Positions 8,533 to 17,737 are shown, counted from the first letter of the stretch. The stretch is 64,000 nt of DNA from JAENVU01 sp038250905 (GCA_038250905.1 JBBSBV010000018.1:25231-89230), one strand, 5' to 3'. The notes: generated by a model not told the origin, from the sequence alone. Translations and numbers: made by a program.

Positions 8533-8658
8533 GCTCCTCCCTCCTGTGTGGATCGGTCCGCATCCTCGCCGACGTCGGTGGGAGATGTGTGTTTCCAGGA
8601 GCGCGGTCGGCACGAAGCGGGCGAAAAGGGTAGGATTGTCCGGTTCGCTGGGAACGGG

Positions 8659-10266
8659 ATGGGGCACATGGGACGGATTCGAGGTTTTGGCGCGGTCGTG
8701 GCGGTCGTGGTCGCCACGGCCGGGTGTTCCTGGGTCGGTCGGGTGGGAGTGTCGAACACCGGCGCCCAACCGACTGGCGGTACCACGACCGGGACCGACG
8801 TGTCGCCGACCGGACGGTTCGTCGTCTTTTCGTCCGACGCGGCGGACCTGGTCCCGAACGACACCAACAACGCGGTCGACGTCTTCCTCCGCGACAACCA
8901 GGCCGGCACGACCGAACGGATCTCGATCAGCGACAGCGAAAAGCAGGCGTCGCTCGGCGGGTACGGCGGGCTCGTCTCGTCCGACGGGCGCTACGTGGCG
9001 TTCGCGAGCGACTCCGAGGACCTGCTCTCCACGGCTGACACCAACCAGTCGACCGACGTCTTCCTGCGCGACCGCACGCTGGGCACCACGACGCGCGTGA
9101 GCGTGCGCAACGGCGGCACCCAGGCCGATGGCCCGTCCTACCTGCAGTCGATGACGCCGGACGCGGGCATCATCGTGTTCGCGTCCGATGCCGAGAACCT
9201 GATCGGCACGACCGACCAGAACTACAGCACCGACATCTACATCCGCGACCGCGTGGCAGCCAAGACCCAGCGCGTGAGCGTCGCCACCGACGGCTCGGAG
9301 GGTGACCTCGATTCCTCCGTCGCGTCGATCAGTGACAACGGCCGGTACATCGCCTTCGTTTCGAACGCCTCCAACTTCGACATCAACGACTCGGGCGTCT
9401 TCGCCGACGTCTTCGTGCGGGACCGCACGCTCTCGACCACGACCCGGTTGACCGGTCTGCCGGACGGCGACGAGGCCGACGGCGATTCCTACAACGTGGC
9501 GATCAGCGGCGACGGTTCGACCGTCGTGTTCGACACCGACGCGACCAATCTGGTTGCGGCAGGCGACGGCAACGATACGACCGACGTGTACGCGGTCACC
9601 GTGGCGACCGGAGCCTTCGACCGCATCAGTGTCGCCGCCGACGGTGGCGACTCCGACGACTTCAACTTCCTTGCCGGGGTCAGCGACAACGGGCGCTACG
9701 TGGTGTTCCAGAGCGGTGCGAAGAATCTCGTCGGCAGCCCGCTGCTGGGTTTGTCGAACTCCTTCCTGCGCGACCGCGTGACCGGCACCACGACCCTGGC
9801 CGGCAACACCCAGACCCAGAGCGAACCCTCCAACCCGGATTCGACCCTCGCGGGCTCGTCCCCGAACGGCATCAGCGGTGACGGCCGGTACGTGATGTTC
9901 ACGTCGTCGGCCACCGACGTCATGACCGGCGCGGACACCAACGGCATCGCGTCGGACGTCTTCCTGCGCTCGAATCCCGTCCCGTTCATCTTCGCAACCT
10001 CGTCGCCGACCCTCACCCGCGGTACGACGACGACCGTCACCTTCACGGGGAAGAACCTGCACGCGGGTTCCGTGGTGCTCATGGGTCAGGGCGTGACCGT
10101 CAACTCGGCCAACGTGACGAGCGACTCGCAGATCGTCATCAACGTCACCGTGGCCGCGGACGCGGATCTCGGACCCCGGACCCCGCTCGTGATCGATCCG
10201 GGAACCGGCGGCGGCGCGTTGAGTGGGGGACTCGCGTTCTTCCCCGCGCTCTACTCGGTCGCCTGA
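8659..10266 (+). CDS. Lipoprotein with TolB/WD40-like beta-propeller
   Basis: This 535-residue exported protein starts with a hydrophobic leader ending in a lipobox-like VATAGC (Cys23), so it is probably membrane-anchored outside the cell, although the -3 residue is not ideal. The body consists of about seven repeats containing short forms of DVFLRDR..GTTTRVS and SDGRYVAFAS. These resemble WD40-like PD40/TolB beta-propeller blades. The last roughly 90 residues form an IPT/TIG-like beta-sandwich (SSPTLTRGTTTTVTFTGKNL). Propellers of this type commonly bind proteins or surface ligands; no catalytic residues are evident. A second ATG at 8668 is an equally plausible start with closer G-rich sequence upstream. 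The function is unknown. Confidence 0.85.
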   Translation: MGHMGRIRGFGAVVAVVVATAGCSWVGRVGVSNTGAQPTGGTTTGTDVSPTGRFVVFSSDAADLVPNDTNNAVDVFLRDNQAGTTERISISDSEKQASLGGYGGLVSSDGRYVAFASDSEDLLSTADTNQSTDVFLRDRTLGTTTRVSVRNGGTQADGPSYLQSMTPDAGIIVFASDAENLIGTTDQNYSTDIYIRDRVAAKTQRVSVATDGSEGDLDSSVASISDNGRYIAFVSNASNFDINDSGVFADVFVRDRTLSTTTRLTGLPDGDEADGDSYNVAISGDGSTVVFDTDATNLVAAGDGNDTTDVYAVTVATGAFDRISVAADGGDSDDFNFLAGVSDNGRYVVFQSGAKNLVGSPLLGLSNSFLRDRVTGTTTLAGNTQTQSEPSNPDSTLAGSSPNGISGDGRYVMFTSSATDVMTGADTNGIASDVFLRSNPVPFIFATSSPTLTRGTTTTVTFTGKNLHAGSVVLMGQGVTVNSANVTSDSQIVINVTVAADADLGPRTPLVIDPGTGGGALSGGLAFFPALYSVA

Positions 10267-10306
10267 GTACGCCGCGACGCGCGGTCGGACTCGCTAGCGT
10301 CGCTCC

Positions 10307-10744
10307 ATGCGCGCCCTGGTGCAACGAGTGACGCGCGCGTCGGTGCGGGTGGACACGGAGTTGGTCGGGGCGATCGACGCGGGACTCCTGGTGCTGGTCG
10401 GCGTGACCCACACCGACACCGAAGCCACCGCCGGGAAGCTCGCGGCCAAGGTGGCCCACCTGCGCGTGTTCGACGACGACGACGGTGTGATGAACCGGTC
10501 CCTGGTGGATTCGGGCGGGTCCGCGCTCGTGATTTCCCAGTTCACCTTGTACGGCGACACCCGTCGGGGTCGACGACCTTCGTGGGGCGCGGCCGCGCCG
10601 CCCGAGCAGGCAGAACCGCTGGTCAACGCATTCGTCGCCGCGCTCCGCGGTCATGCCCTCACGGTCGAGACCGGGCGGTTCCGGGCGGACATGGCGGTCG
10701 AACTCGTGAACGACGGGCCCGTGACCCTTGCGATCGAGGCGTGA
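10307..10744 (+). CDS. dtd: D-aminoacyl-tRNA deacylase
   Basis: This 145-residue protein has the two diagnostic DTD motifs: SQFTLYGDT (77-85), placing the catalytic Ser/Gln/Thr region, and the C-terminal NDGPVTLAIEA with the Gly-Pro motif that gives chiral selectivity. It hydrolyses D-aminoacyl- and mischarged glycyl-tRNA in the cytoplasm as a proofreading factor. Its length is typical of the family. It is followed closely by a small unknown gene and then pcrA on the same strand. Confidence 0.95.
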   Translation: MRALVQRVTRASVRVDTELVGAIDAGLLVLVGVTHTDTEATAGKLAAKVAHLRVFDDDDGVMNRSLVDSGGSALVISQFTLYGDTRRGRRPSWGAAAPPEQAEPLVNAFVAALRGHALTVETGRFRADMAVELVNDGPVTLAIEA

Positions 10745-10765
10745 CCCGGTAGTTTCAGCGGCCTC

Positions 10766-11038
10766 GTGGAACGGATCGAGTCTGCTCACAGCACGTGGCT
10801 CTTCGACCAGGAACGTCGTCGATTTCGCCGCCTCCCGCCTGACGTCGATCCCGACGCGCCCGCGCTCGACTCGGACTGGGAGCCGTACTGGTCGCTCGAC
10901 ATCGACGACGCGACCGGTGCGTTCACCGTGACCCTCAACGAGGACGGCACGCGGTTGCTGCGCGCCTTCCGCACGCCGGTCGCGGACGACGCGACCCAGG
11001 AAGTCAGCCTGCAACCGAAACCGGGCCCGGAATCCTGA
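10766..11038 (+). CDS. Hypothetical 90-residue acidic protein
   Basis: This GTG-started small ORF lies between dtd and pcrA in the same direction, 21 bases after dtd. The product is acidic, with a WEPYWSLDIDDATGAFTVTLNEDG segment that suggests a short beta-hairpin, and it has no signal peptide or membrane segment. Codon use agrees with the neighbours. No family was recognised. It may be co-expressed with dtd. Confidence 0.6.
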   Translation: MERIESAHSTWLFDQERRRFRRLPPDVDPDAPALDSDWEPYWSLDIDDATGAFTVTLNEDGTRLLRAFRTPVADDATQEVSLQPKPGPES

Positions 11039-11063
11039 CCCGAACATCTGTACGCTGTTCCCC

Positions 11064-13328
11064 ATGAGTGGAGTAGCGGAGCTCCTCGACGGTCTCAATC
11101 CCGTCCAACGTGACGCGGTCACCGCGCCCGACGGTCCCGTGTTGGTGATCGCGGGCGCCGGGTCGGGCAAGACGCGCCTGCTCACGCATCGCGTGTCGTA
11201 CCTGATCGCCGAGCGCGACGTCTCGCCGTTCGAGATCCTCGCGATCACGTTCACCAACAAGGCCGCGGGTGAGATGAAGGAGCGGGTCGCCGAACTGGTC
11301 GGGCCGGTCGCCCGCAAGATGTGGGTGTCGACGTTCCACTCGGCCTGTTCGCGGATCCTGCGGCGCGAGATCGGGCTGCTCGGCTACCGCACGTCGTTCT
11401 CGATCTACGACGAATCCGACGCCGTGCGACTCACCGATTACGTGCGCCGCGATCTCAACCTCGACCCGAAGCGGTTCCCCCCGCGCCGGCTGCATCACTC
11501 GATCTCCGCCTTGAAGAACGAGTTGGTCAGCGCGGAGGAGGCGACGGCCAAGGCACTCACGCCGCCCGAGGCGAAAGTGGCCGAGGTGTACACGGAGTAC
11601 CAACGGCGGCTGGCCGAGGCGTCGGCCGTCGACTTCGACGACCTCCTGCTGCTCGTCGTCCGCCTCTTCCGCGAGCACCCGGACGCGCTCGCCCGGTGGC
11701 GCCACCGGTTCAAGCACGTGCTGGTCGACGAGTTCCAGGACACCAACGGCGCGCAGTGGGAGATCGTCCGCCTGCTCGCCCTCGAACACCGCAACGTGAT
11801 GGTCGTGGGAGATAGCGATCAGAGTGTCTACAAGTTCCGCGGTGCTGATCATCGGAACCTGATGCGGTTCGAGGAGGAGTTCCCCGAGTCGTCGGTGATC
11901 GTGCTCGACCAGAACTATCGGTCGACCCAGACGATTCTCGACGCGGCCAACGCGGTGATCGCCAACAACGCGGCGCGCCGACCGAAACACCTCTGGACCG
12001 AGCAGGCGGGCGGCGAACTCATCACCCGGTACCACGCCGAGGACGAGCACGACGAGGCGCAGTTCATCGTCTCGGAGATCGACCGGCTCGTCGACGTCGA
12101 GCACATCCGGTACTCGGACGTCGCGGTCTTCTACCGCACCAACGCACAGAGCCGGGTGGTGGAGGAGTCGTTCGTGCGGTCGGGGATCCCGTACCGCATC
12201 GTCGGCGGTACGAAGTTCTACGACCGGCGTGAGATCAAGGACGCGCTCGCCTATCTGCGCGCGCTCTCGAATCCCGATGACGAGGTCGGCTGGAAGCGCA
12301 TCGTGAACGTTCCCAAGCGCGGCGTCGGCGACACGTCGGTGCGCAAGGTGGAGGCGTACGCACAGGGTGCCAACATCGTGTTCCGGGATGCCTTGCGAGA
12401 GGCGGCCGTCGCGGGGGTCACCGGCCGCGCCCTCGGCGGCATCAAGGACCTCATGGAGGTCATGACGGGACTCGAGGGATCGGCCGAGGAGCTGGGCGTC
12501 GGCGGGGTCATCGAAGCGATGCTGGACCAGACGGGATACCTGGCCGAGCTGGAAGTCGAGCGCAGCATCGAGGCGCAGGGTCGGATCGAGAACCTCGGTG
12601 AACTCGTCGGGGTCGCGCGCGAGTTCGACGGGCAGCTCGACGGCGGGGACCTCTCCGGCCTGGCCGGCATCGCGGGCGTCGAGGATCTCACCGCACCGCC
12701 CACCGGGCTGCTGCGGGTCCAGGCGTTCCTCGAAGCGATCTCGCTCGTCACCGACCTCGACGAGGCCAGCGGTGAGGAATCGCTGGTCACGCTGATGACG
12801 CTGCACACCGCGAAGGGCCTCGAGTTCCCGGTCGTGTTCCTGACCGGCCTCGAGGACGGCATCTTCCCGCACATGCGCTCGCTCGGTGATCCCGACGAAC
12901 TCGAGGAGGAGCGGCGGCTCTGTTACGTGGGGATCACCCGCGCCGAGAAGCGGCTGTATCTCACCCACGCGTGGAGCCGGATGTTGTTCGGCTCCACCGA
13001 CTACTACCCGCCGAGCAGATTTCTCGCCGAGATCCCCGAGGTGTTGGTGCGGGCTCAGGGACGCGCACCGTCACGCGGCGGCGGAATCTCCGAACACCGC
13101 AGTGCCGTCGCGGATGCCGCGATGCGGGTGGACCGCAACCCCACCGGCGCACGCGGCGCCGAGCAGATCGGTCTGCGCATCGGCGACGACGTCGGTCACG
13201 AGAAGTTCGGTGAAGGCGTGATCGTGAACATGCGCGGGGACGGCGACAAGGCCGAGGCCACCGTGCGCTTCCGCGACGTCGGCGAGAAGACCCTCCTCTT
13301 GGCATGGGCTCCGTTGACGAAACTCTGA
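11064..13328 (+). CDS. pcrA: UvrD/PcrA-type DNA helicase
   Basis: This 754-residue superfamily 1A 3'-5' helicase has a Q-motif (LNPVQRDAV), Walker A GAGSGKTR (31-38), motif Ia TFTNKAAGEMKERV, motif II VDEFQDTN, motif III VVGDSDQSVYKFRGAD, motif IV QNYRST and late motifs VTLMTLHTAKGLEF and VGITRAEKRL. The C-terminus ends in the PcrA-type Tudor-like domain (GDDVGHEKFGEGVIV), which contacts RNA polymerase in related proteins. It acts in nucleotide excision repair and removal of proteins from DNA. No SD is visible before the ATG at 11064, which is compatible with leaderless or weak initiation. A dispersed 77-bp repeat begins 12 bases after the stop. Confidence 0.95.
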   Translation: MSGVAELLDGLNPVQRDAVTAPDGPVLVIAGAGSGKTRLLTHRVSYLIAERDVSPFEILAITFTNKAAGEMKERVAELVGPVARKMWVSTFHSACSRILRREIGLLGYRTSFSIYDESDAVRLTDYVRRDLNLDPKRFPPRRLHHSISALKNELVSAEEATAKALTPPEAKVAEVYTEYQRRLAEASAVDFDDLLLLVVRLFREHPDALARWRHRFKHVLVDEFQDTNGAQWEIVRLLALEHRNVMVVGDSDQSVYKFRGADHRNLMRFEEEFPESSVIVLDQNYRSTQTILDAANAVIANNAARRPKHLWTEQAGGELITRYHAEDEHDEAQFIVSEIDRLVDVEHIRYSDVAVFYRTNAQSRVVEESFVRSGIPYRIVGGTKFYDRREIKDALAYLRALSNPDDEVGWKRIVNVPKRGVGDTSVRKVEAYAQGANIVFRDALREAAVAGVTGRALGGIKDLMEVMTGLEGSAEELGVGGVIEAMLDQTGYLAELEVERSIEAQGRIENLGELVGVAREFDGQLDGGDLSGLAGIAGVEDLTAPPTGLLRVQAFLEAISLVTDLDEASGEESLVTLMTLHTAKGLEFPVVFLTGLEDGIFPHMRSLGDPDELEEERRLCYVGITRAEKRLYLTHAWSRMLFGSTDYYPPSRFLAEIPEVLVRAQGRAPSRGGGISEHRSAVADAAMRVDRNPTGARGAEQIGLRIGDDVGHEKFGEGVIVNMRGDGDKAEATVRFRDVGEKTLLLAWAPLTKL

Positions 13329-13339
13329 CTTCTCGTCGA

Positions 13340-13416
13340 CTCGTCCGCTCGCGCTCCTGACGGAGCCGGTTCGTGGGGCTCGCTCCCGAGTTGTTCGCCT
13401 CCGCAAGCTCCGGCTC
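13340..13416 (+). repeat. Dispersed intergenic repeat, copy A (77 bp)
   Basis: This copy matches the reverse complement of 30511-30587 at 70 of 77 positions without gaps. The most conserved part covers the first 45 bases and includes a hairpin GCTCC-TGAC-GGAGC. The last 22 bases (GCCTCCGCAAGCTCCGGCTC core) also occur in degenerate form at 37318-37342. It lies downstream of pcrA outside any gene. Its behaviour suggests a REP-like or MITE-like intergenic element. Confidence 0.85.
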
Positions 13417-13469
13417 AGGAGCGGGCTCGTCCAGGCGGACAAGGAGTCAGCGGTTCAGCCAGCGAGCAG

Positions 13470-13925
13470 TCAAGGCGCGGGGAGGATCTCGCGTAGGGCC
13501 ACCATGTAGAAACCCTTGGCCGGACCGGTCTGCTTGGTGAAGCTGCGGTAACGGGCCATCTCGGTGCTCTTCACGGGCCGGTCGTCGCAGGTGAAGGTGT
13601 TCTTCGAACCGCGCCAGCGCAGCGTGCACGCGCCGGGCTTCGGCTGGTGGACGAGCAGGGCGACCAGGTGGTGATGTTCGACCGCCACCCAGAAGCCGTC
13701 GTCGCCGCTGAGGCCCGCAATGTTCACCGGCCCGCCGTCGTGGACCTGTTGGTGGATTGCCGACTCGAGCCCGAACGGTTGCGGGACCTTCACGTTCGGG
13801 ATCTTGCCTCGGGCGGTGATGGCAAGGATCGCGGCGGCCACGAGGATGCCGCCGACGAGGAGGGCGATGCCTGCGCCGATCAGGAGGCGGAGATCGGAAC
13901 GACGCTGAGATGCGCGGGCGGCCAC
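13470..13925 (-). CDS. Membrane-anchored hypothetical protein
   Basis: This protein of about 151 residues has a basic N-terminus (RASQRRSDLR), one strong transmembrane helix (LLIGAGIALLVGGILVAAAILAI), and an extracytoplasmic domain with two cysteines (CTLRWRG and FTCDDRP). The cysteines could form a disulfide. The GTG at 13925 is the first plausible start; the frame is open further upstream but there it overlaps the promoter region of the divergent B12-binding gene. No family was recognised. Confidence 0.65.
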   Translation of the reverse strand: MAARASQRRSDLRLLIGAGIALLVGGILVAAAILAITARGKIPNVKVPQPFGLESAIHQQVHDGGPVNIAGLSGDDGFWVAVEHHHLVALLVHQPKPGACTLRWRGSKNTFTCDDRPVKSTEMARYRSFTKQTGPAKGFYMVALREILPAP

Positions 13926-14060
13926 CGACAGGGTGTACTCACGGATCGGGGACGGAGTCCAGCCGGGCGCTCGAATGCTGCCGACCGGTGAGGAAGGCCC
14001 GCATTGGTCGACCGCCTCCGTTGGCCGGGCTGACAGCCCGATCACTAGGGTTCCGCCCGC

Positions 14061-14477
14061 ATGCAGCGCCGGTATCGAGTGGTCATCGCCAAGCCCGGGC
14101 TCGACGGACACGACCGTGGAGCCAAGGTCATCGCCCGCGCCCTGCGCGACGGTGGGTTCGAGGTGATCTACACCGGATTGCACCAGACGCCGGAACAGAT
14201 CGCGGAGACCGCGCTCCAGGAGGATGCCGACGCGGTCGGGCTTTCGCTCCTGTCCGGCGCGCACATGACGTTGTTCCCACGGGTGCTCGAGTTGCTGCGG
14301 GAGCGGGGCCTCGACGAGGTCGTCGTCTTCGGTGGCGGCATCATCCCCGACGCCGACATCCCGAAGCTCAAGGAGCTGGGAGTCGCCGAGCTGTTCACAC
14401 CCGGTGCGACGCTCGCCTCGATCCACGAATGGCTCGAGGAAGCGCTCGACGCGCGGGAGGCCCAACCGGCCGGTTGA
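14061..14477 (+). CDS. B12-binding subunit of acyl-CoA mutase (methylmalonyl-CoA mutase type)
   Basis: This 138-residue protein is a complete cobalamin-binding Rossmann domain. It has the DxHxxG motif as GLDGHDRG, with His17 as the lower cobalt ligand, then SLLSGAH and the nucleotide-loop binding FGGGIIP. Separate small subunits of this kind pair with a large catalytic subunit in methylmalonyl-CoA, isobutyryl-CoA or ethylmalonyl-CoA mutases. The large subunit is not in this window. Its position just before sucCD fits a role in feeding succinyl-CoA into the TCA cycle, but that is inference. The ATG start at 14061 gives the standard family N-terminus. Confidence 0.88.
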   Translation: MQRRYRVVIAKPGLDGHDRGAKVIARALRDGGFEVIYTGLHQTPEQIAETALQEDADAVGLSLLSGAHMTLFPRVLELLRERGLDEVVVFGGGIIPDADIPKLKELGVAELFTPGATLASIHEWLEEALDAREAQPAG

Positions 14478-14526
14478 TACATCGTCCGGCGCCGCGCCGG
14501 ACGTCGCACGTCCTTCGAGGAGTCCA

Positions 14527-15675
14527 GTGGATCTGTTCGAATACCAAGGCAAGCAGTTCTTCGCGCGGTACGGGATCCCCGTATCGGACGGGGAAGCCGT
14601 CACCAACGTCGACGACGCGGTCGCGGCCGCGGACCGGGTCGGCTACCCGGTGGTGGTCAAGGCGCAGGTCCAGGTGGGCGGTCGCGGCAAGGCCGGCGGC
14701 ATCAAGTTGGCATCGAATGCCGACGAGGCCCGCGAGTACGCGACCGCCATCATCGGCATGGACATCAAGGGCCACACCGTCGAGGTCGTGTGGATCGAGC
14801 ACGCGAGCGACATCGCCGAGGAGTACTACGCGTCGTTCACCCTCGACCGCTCGGCGAAGCAGTACCTCGGCATGCTCTCGGCCCAGGGTGGCGTCGAGAT
14901 CGAAGAGGTCGCGGTGACCGACCCCGACGCGATCGCCAAGATCCACATCGACCCGGCCGAGGGACTCACGGAGGCGGCGTGCCGCGCGTGGGTCGAGGCC
15001 GCGAAGCTGAACCCGGCGGCGACCGACGGTGCGGTCGACATCCTGATGAAGCTGTACACGGCCTATACCGAAGGCGACGCGGATCTGGTGGAGATCAACC
15101 CGTTGATCCTCACGCCCGACGGTCGCGTGCACGCGCTCGACGCCAAGGTGAGCCTCGACGACAACTCGGTGTTCCGCCACGCCGACTACGAGGCCTACGA
15201 CGCGACCCAGGTGCGTGACGCACGCGAGCAGGCGGCGCACGACAAGGGTCTGCAGTACATCGGCCTCGACGGCTCGGTGGGCATCATCGCCAACGGTGCC
15301 GGACTCGCGATGAGCACCGTCGACATCGTCACCCAGGTGGGTGGAACGCCGGCGAACTTCCTCGACATCGGCGGCGGTGCGAATGCCGACGTGATGGCCG
15401 GCGCGATGGAAGTGATCAACAACGACCCCAATGTCCGGTCGATCTTCATCAACATCTTCGGTGGGATCACCAAGGGCGACGAGGTGGCCAACGGCATCGT
15501 GCAGGCGCTGGCCAAGGTGAAGATCGACGCTCCGATCGTCATCCGCCTCGACGGCACGAACGCCGACGAAGGGCGCGCGATCCTGGCGCCGATCGTCTCG
15601 GAGCGGTTTCAGATCGAACCCACGATGCTCGACGCGGCGCGTCGGGTGGTGGCCCTTGCGGAGGCGAAATCATGA
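14527..15675 (+). CDS. sucC: Succinyl-CoA synthetase beta subunit
   Basis: This 382-residue ATP-grasp subunit of succinate-CoA ligase converts succinyl-CoA and NDP to succinate and NTP. Recognisable parts are the N-terminal MDLFEYQGKQFFARYGIPV, the nucleotide-binding VVVKAQVQVGGRGKAGG, the metal-binding LVEINPL, and the C-terminal FINIFGGITKGDEVA, which interacts with the alpha subunit. The GTG at 14527 follows GAGGAG. The stop overlaps the sucD start as ATGA, so the subunits are translationally coupled. Confidence 0.97.
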   Translation: MDLFEYQGKQFFARYGIPVSDGEAVTNVDDAVAAADRVGYPVVVKAQVQVGGRGKAGGIKLASNADEAREYATAIIGMDIKGHTVEVVWIEHASDIAEEYYASFTLDRSAKQYLGMLSAQGGVEIEEVAVTDPDAIAKIHIDPAEGLTEAACRAWVEAAKLNPAATDGAVDILMKLYTAYTEGDADLVEINPLILTPDGRVHALDAKVSLDDNSVFRHADYEAYDATQVRDAREQAAHDKGLQYIGLDGSVGIIANGAGLAMSTVDIVTQVGGTPANFLDIGGGANADVMAGAMEVINNDPNVRSIFINIFGGITKGDEVANGIVQALAKVKIDAPIVIRLDGTNADEGRAILAPIVSERFQIEPTMLDAARRVVALAEAKS

Positions 15676-16556
15676 GCATTTTCGTGGACGAGAACACCAA
15701 GGTCGTCTACCAGGGCCTGACCGGTTCGCAGGGTCGCTTCTACGGTCTGCTGAACCGTGACTACGGCACCCAGGTGGTGGCCGGGACCAACCCGAAGAAG
15801 GCGGGCACGGATGTGGACGGCATCCCGATCTTCGCCAACGTCGCGGAGGCAGTCGCGGCGACCGGCGCCACCGCGTCGTGTGTGTTCATCCCGGCGCCCG
15901 GTGTGCGTGACGCCGTGATGGACGCGGCCGAGGGTGGCATCGAGTTCATCGTCGTGATCACCGAGGGTGTGCCCGCGCACGACGAGGCGTGGTTCTACAA
16001 CACGCTCCAGCGCGACTACCCCAACGTGCAACTGCTCGGCCCGAACTGCCCGGGGATCATCAGCCCGGGCAAGGCCAACATCGGGATCACCGCGGGCCAC
16101 ATCGCGAAGGAGGGCGGTCCGGTCGGCATCGTGAGCCGCTCCGGCACGCTCACCTACCAGGCGCTCTACGAGTTGAAGCAGCAGGACATCGGCGTGACGA
16201 CGTGCGTCGGCATCGGCGGCGACCCGGTGCCCGGGACGAGCTTCATCGACTGCCTGCAGGCGTTCGAGGCCGACCCCGAGACCAAGGCCGTCATGATGAT
16301 CGGCGAGATCGGTGGTTCGGCAGAGGAAGAGGCCGCCGCCTTCATCAAGTCGTCGATGAGCAAGCCGGTGGTGGCCTACGTGGCGGGAGTGACCGCGCCT
16401 CCGGGCAAGAAGATGGGTCATGCCGGGGCGATCGTCTCCGGGGGCAAGGGCACGGCGGCCGCCAAGATGGAAGCGCTGCGCGACGCGGGCGTCCAGGTGG
16501 GGCTGAACCCGACCGAGGCCGGCGACCTCATGACCCGCGTCGTCGCCGGCTTCTGA
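15672..16556 (+). CDS. sucD: Succinyl-CoA synthetase alpha subunit
   Basis: This 294-residue subunit carries the CoA-binding Rossmann domain (TGSQGRFYG at the N-terminus) and the phosphorylated active-site histidine in GHAGAIVSGGKGTA (His250). LLGPNCPGIISPG and the SRSGTLTYQ phosphate loop are also typical. Its ATG overlaps the sucC stop by four bases. Transcription probably ends at the palindrome that begins 17 bases after the stop codon. Confidence 0.97.
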   Translation: MSIFVDENTKVVYQGLTGSQGRFYGLLNRDYGTQVVAGTNPKKAGTDVDGIPIFANVAEAVAATGATASCVFIPAPGVRDAVMDAAEGGIEFIVVITEGVPAHDEAWFYNTLQRDYPNVQLLGPNCPGIISPGKANIGITAGHIAKEGGPVGIVSRSGTLTYQALYELKQQDIGVTTCVGIGGDPVPGTSFIDCLQAFEADPETKAVMMIGEIGGSAEEEAAAFIKSSMSKPVVAYVAGVTAPPGKKMGHAGAIVSGGKGTAAAKMEALRDAGVQVGLNPTEAGDLMTRVVAGF

Positions 16557-16573
16557 CCCACGCCACCTCGAAC

Positions 16574-16614
16574 TTGCGTCGCAAACCCGCGATAGTCGCG
16601 GGTCTGCGACGCAA
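16574..16614. terminator. Bidirectional hairpin terminator
   Basis: An 18-bp inverted repeat with one mismatch (TTGCGTCGCAAACCCGCG, loop ATAGT, CGCGGGTCTGCGACGCAA) lies between the convergent sucD and the minus-strand membrane-protein gene. Its near symmetry suits termination from both directions. Confidence 0.8.
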
Positions 16615-16632
16615 ATTGGCGGGACGGGGTGG

Positions 16633-17058
16633 TCAGGCGAGGCCGCGGGGGCCGGAAGGCTCGTTATTCAACATGACCGCACCGGCGATCAACGCGCCGG
16701 TGGCGACGAGCATCCCCCAGAATCCGATCCCGAAATCGGCCGCGCCCTTGTCGAGGATCAGGTAGCCCGCCATGATCAGGCCGGCGAAGATCGCGAGCAG
16801 CAGATGGACCTGCAACCAGCTGAAGCCGCCCACGCTCGACGAGAAGTGGATCCCCGCGAACCGGCGGAGCGCCACCACCCCACCCGAGATCACGCCGGCG
16901 AGCGCCGGATACGTCGCGATGGGGAAGAGGCCGGTGTCCCACGCGTTGAAGCTGAGATCGCCGACCGGCGCTTGGTAGAACGCGAAGAGCGAGAAGACGA
17001 GGGCGGCGGCGCCGCCGGCCATCAGCACGATCTCGGCCGTTGTCGGTTTTGACTTCAC
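16633..17058 (-). CDS. Four-helix integral membrane protein of unknown function
   Basis: This 141-residue protein is almost entirely hydrophobic. Four predicted helices lie near residues 9-27, 47-63, 82-102 and 110-128. Polar loops between them include LSFNAWDTGLF and FAGIHFSSS. It is probably a small inner-membrane protein; no enzyme motif is visible. It is divergent from purN and converges on sucD with a shared terminator. Confidence 0.75.
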   Translation of the reverse strand: MKSKPTTAEIVLMAGGAAALVFSLFAFYQAPVGDLSFNAWDTGLFPIATYPALAGVISGGVVALRRFAGIHFSSSVGGFSWLQVHLLLAIFAGLIMAGYLILDKGAADFGIGFWGMLVATGALIAGAVMLNNEPSGPRGLA

Positions 17059-17179
17059 GGGTCCTCCAGCGTCGGTCGAACGGTGTCACTTTCCCACTTG
17101 CCGGGGGGGCACGCGCGGCAACCGGAGGCGGGCAATCGACCCGGGGCCCGGCGGGTGACAACGGGTAGGTTGGCGGGCA

Positions 17180-17737
17180 ATGCGGATAGGGGTGTTGGCG
17201 TCGGGTAGTGGGACGATTCTCCAGGCGTTCCTGGACGCGAACCTGCCCGTCGTGGTCGTGATCGTCGATCGTCCGTGCACCGCCACCGAGCGGGCCGAGG
17301 CCGCGGGCGTCCCGGCCGAGATCGTGCTCCGGGCGAGCTACGGAGCCGACTTCGACCGGGTCGCCTATACCCACGAGGTGGTGGACGTCCTCGCCCGGTA
17401 CGGCGTGGATCTGGTGGCCATGGCCGGGTTCGGCACGATCCTGGAGAAGCCGATCCACGACGCCTACCCGGACCGGATCGTCAACACCCATCCCGCGCTG
17501 CTGCCCGCCTTCAAGGGCTGGCATGCAGTGGAGGAGGCGTTCGCCGCCGGGGTCAAGGTCACCGGGTGCACCGTGCACTACGCGCGGCTCGACGTGGACG
17601 ACGGCCCGATCCTGGCCCAGGAGGCCGTCCCCGTTCTGGCCGACGACACCGTGGCGACCCTGCACGAACGAATCAAGGACGTGGAGCGGCGGCTGTATCC
17701 GTCGGTGCTCCGACAACTCATCGAAGAGGAATGCTGA
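17180..17737 (+). CDS. purN: Phosphoribosylglycinamide formyltransferase
   Basis: This 185-residue GAR transformylase transfers the formyl group of 10-formyl-THF in purine synthesis. It has the N-terminal phosphate-binding VLASGSGTILQ and the catalytic Asn-x-His in IVNTHPALLPAF (N102/H104), with the catalytic Asp in LDVDDGPI (140-141). The length matches the family. Its stop codon shares a base with the purH start (TGATG), so expression is coupled, and folD downstream supplies the folate cofactor. Confidence 0.95.
   Translation: MRIGVLASGSGTILQAFLDANLPVVVVIVDRPCTATERAEAAGVPAEIVLRASYGADFDRVAYTHEVVDVLARYGVDLVAMAGFGTILEKPIHDAYPDRIVNTHPALLPAFKGWHAVEEAFAAGVKVTGCTVHYARLDVDDGPILAQEAVPVLADDTVATLHERIKDVERRLYPSVLRQLIEEEC

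Noticed and set aside
8533..8658. Possible iron-regulated promoter for the DyP peroxidase
   Set aside because: No convincing Fur/IdeR-type palindrome seen in the divergent gap.
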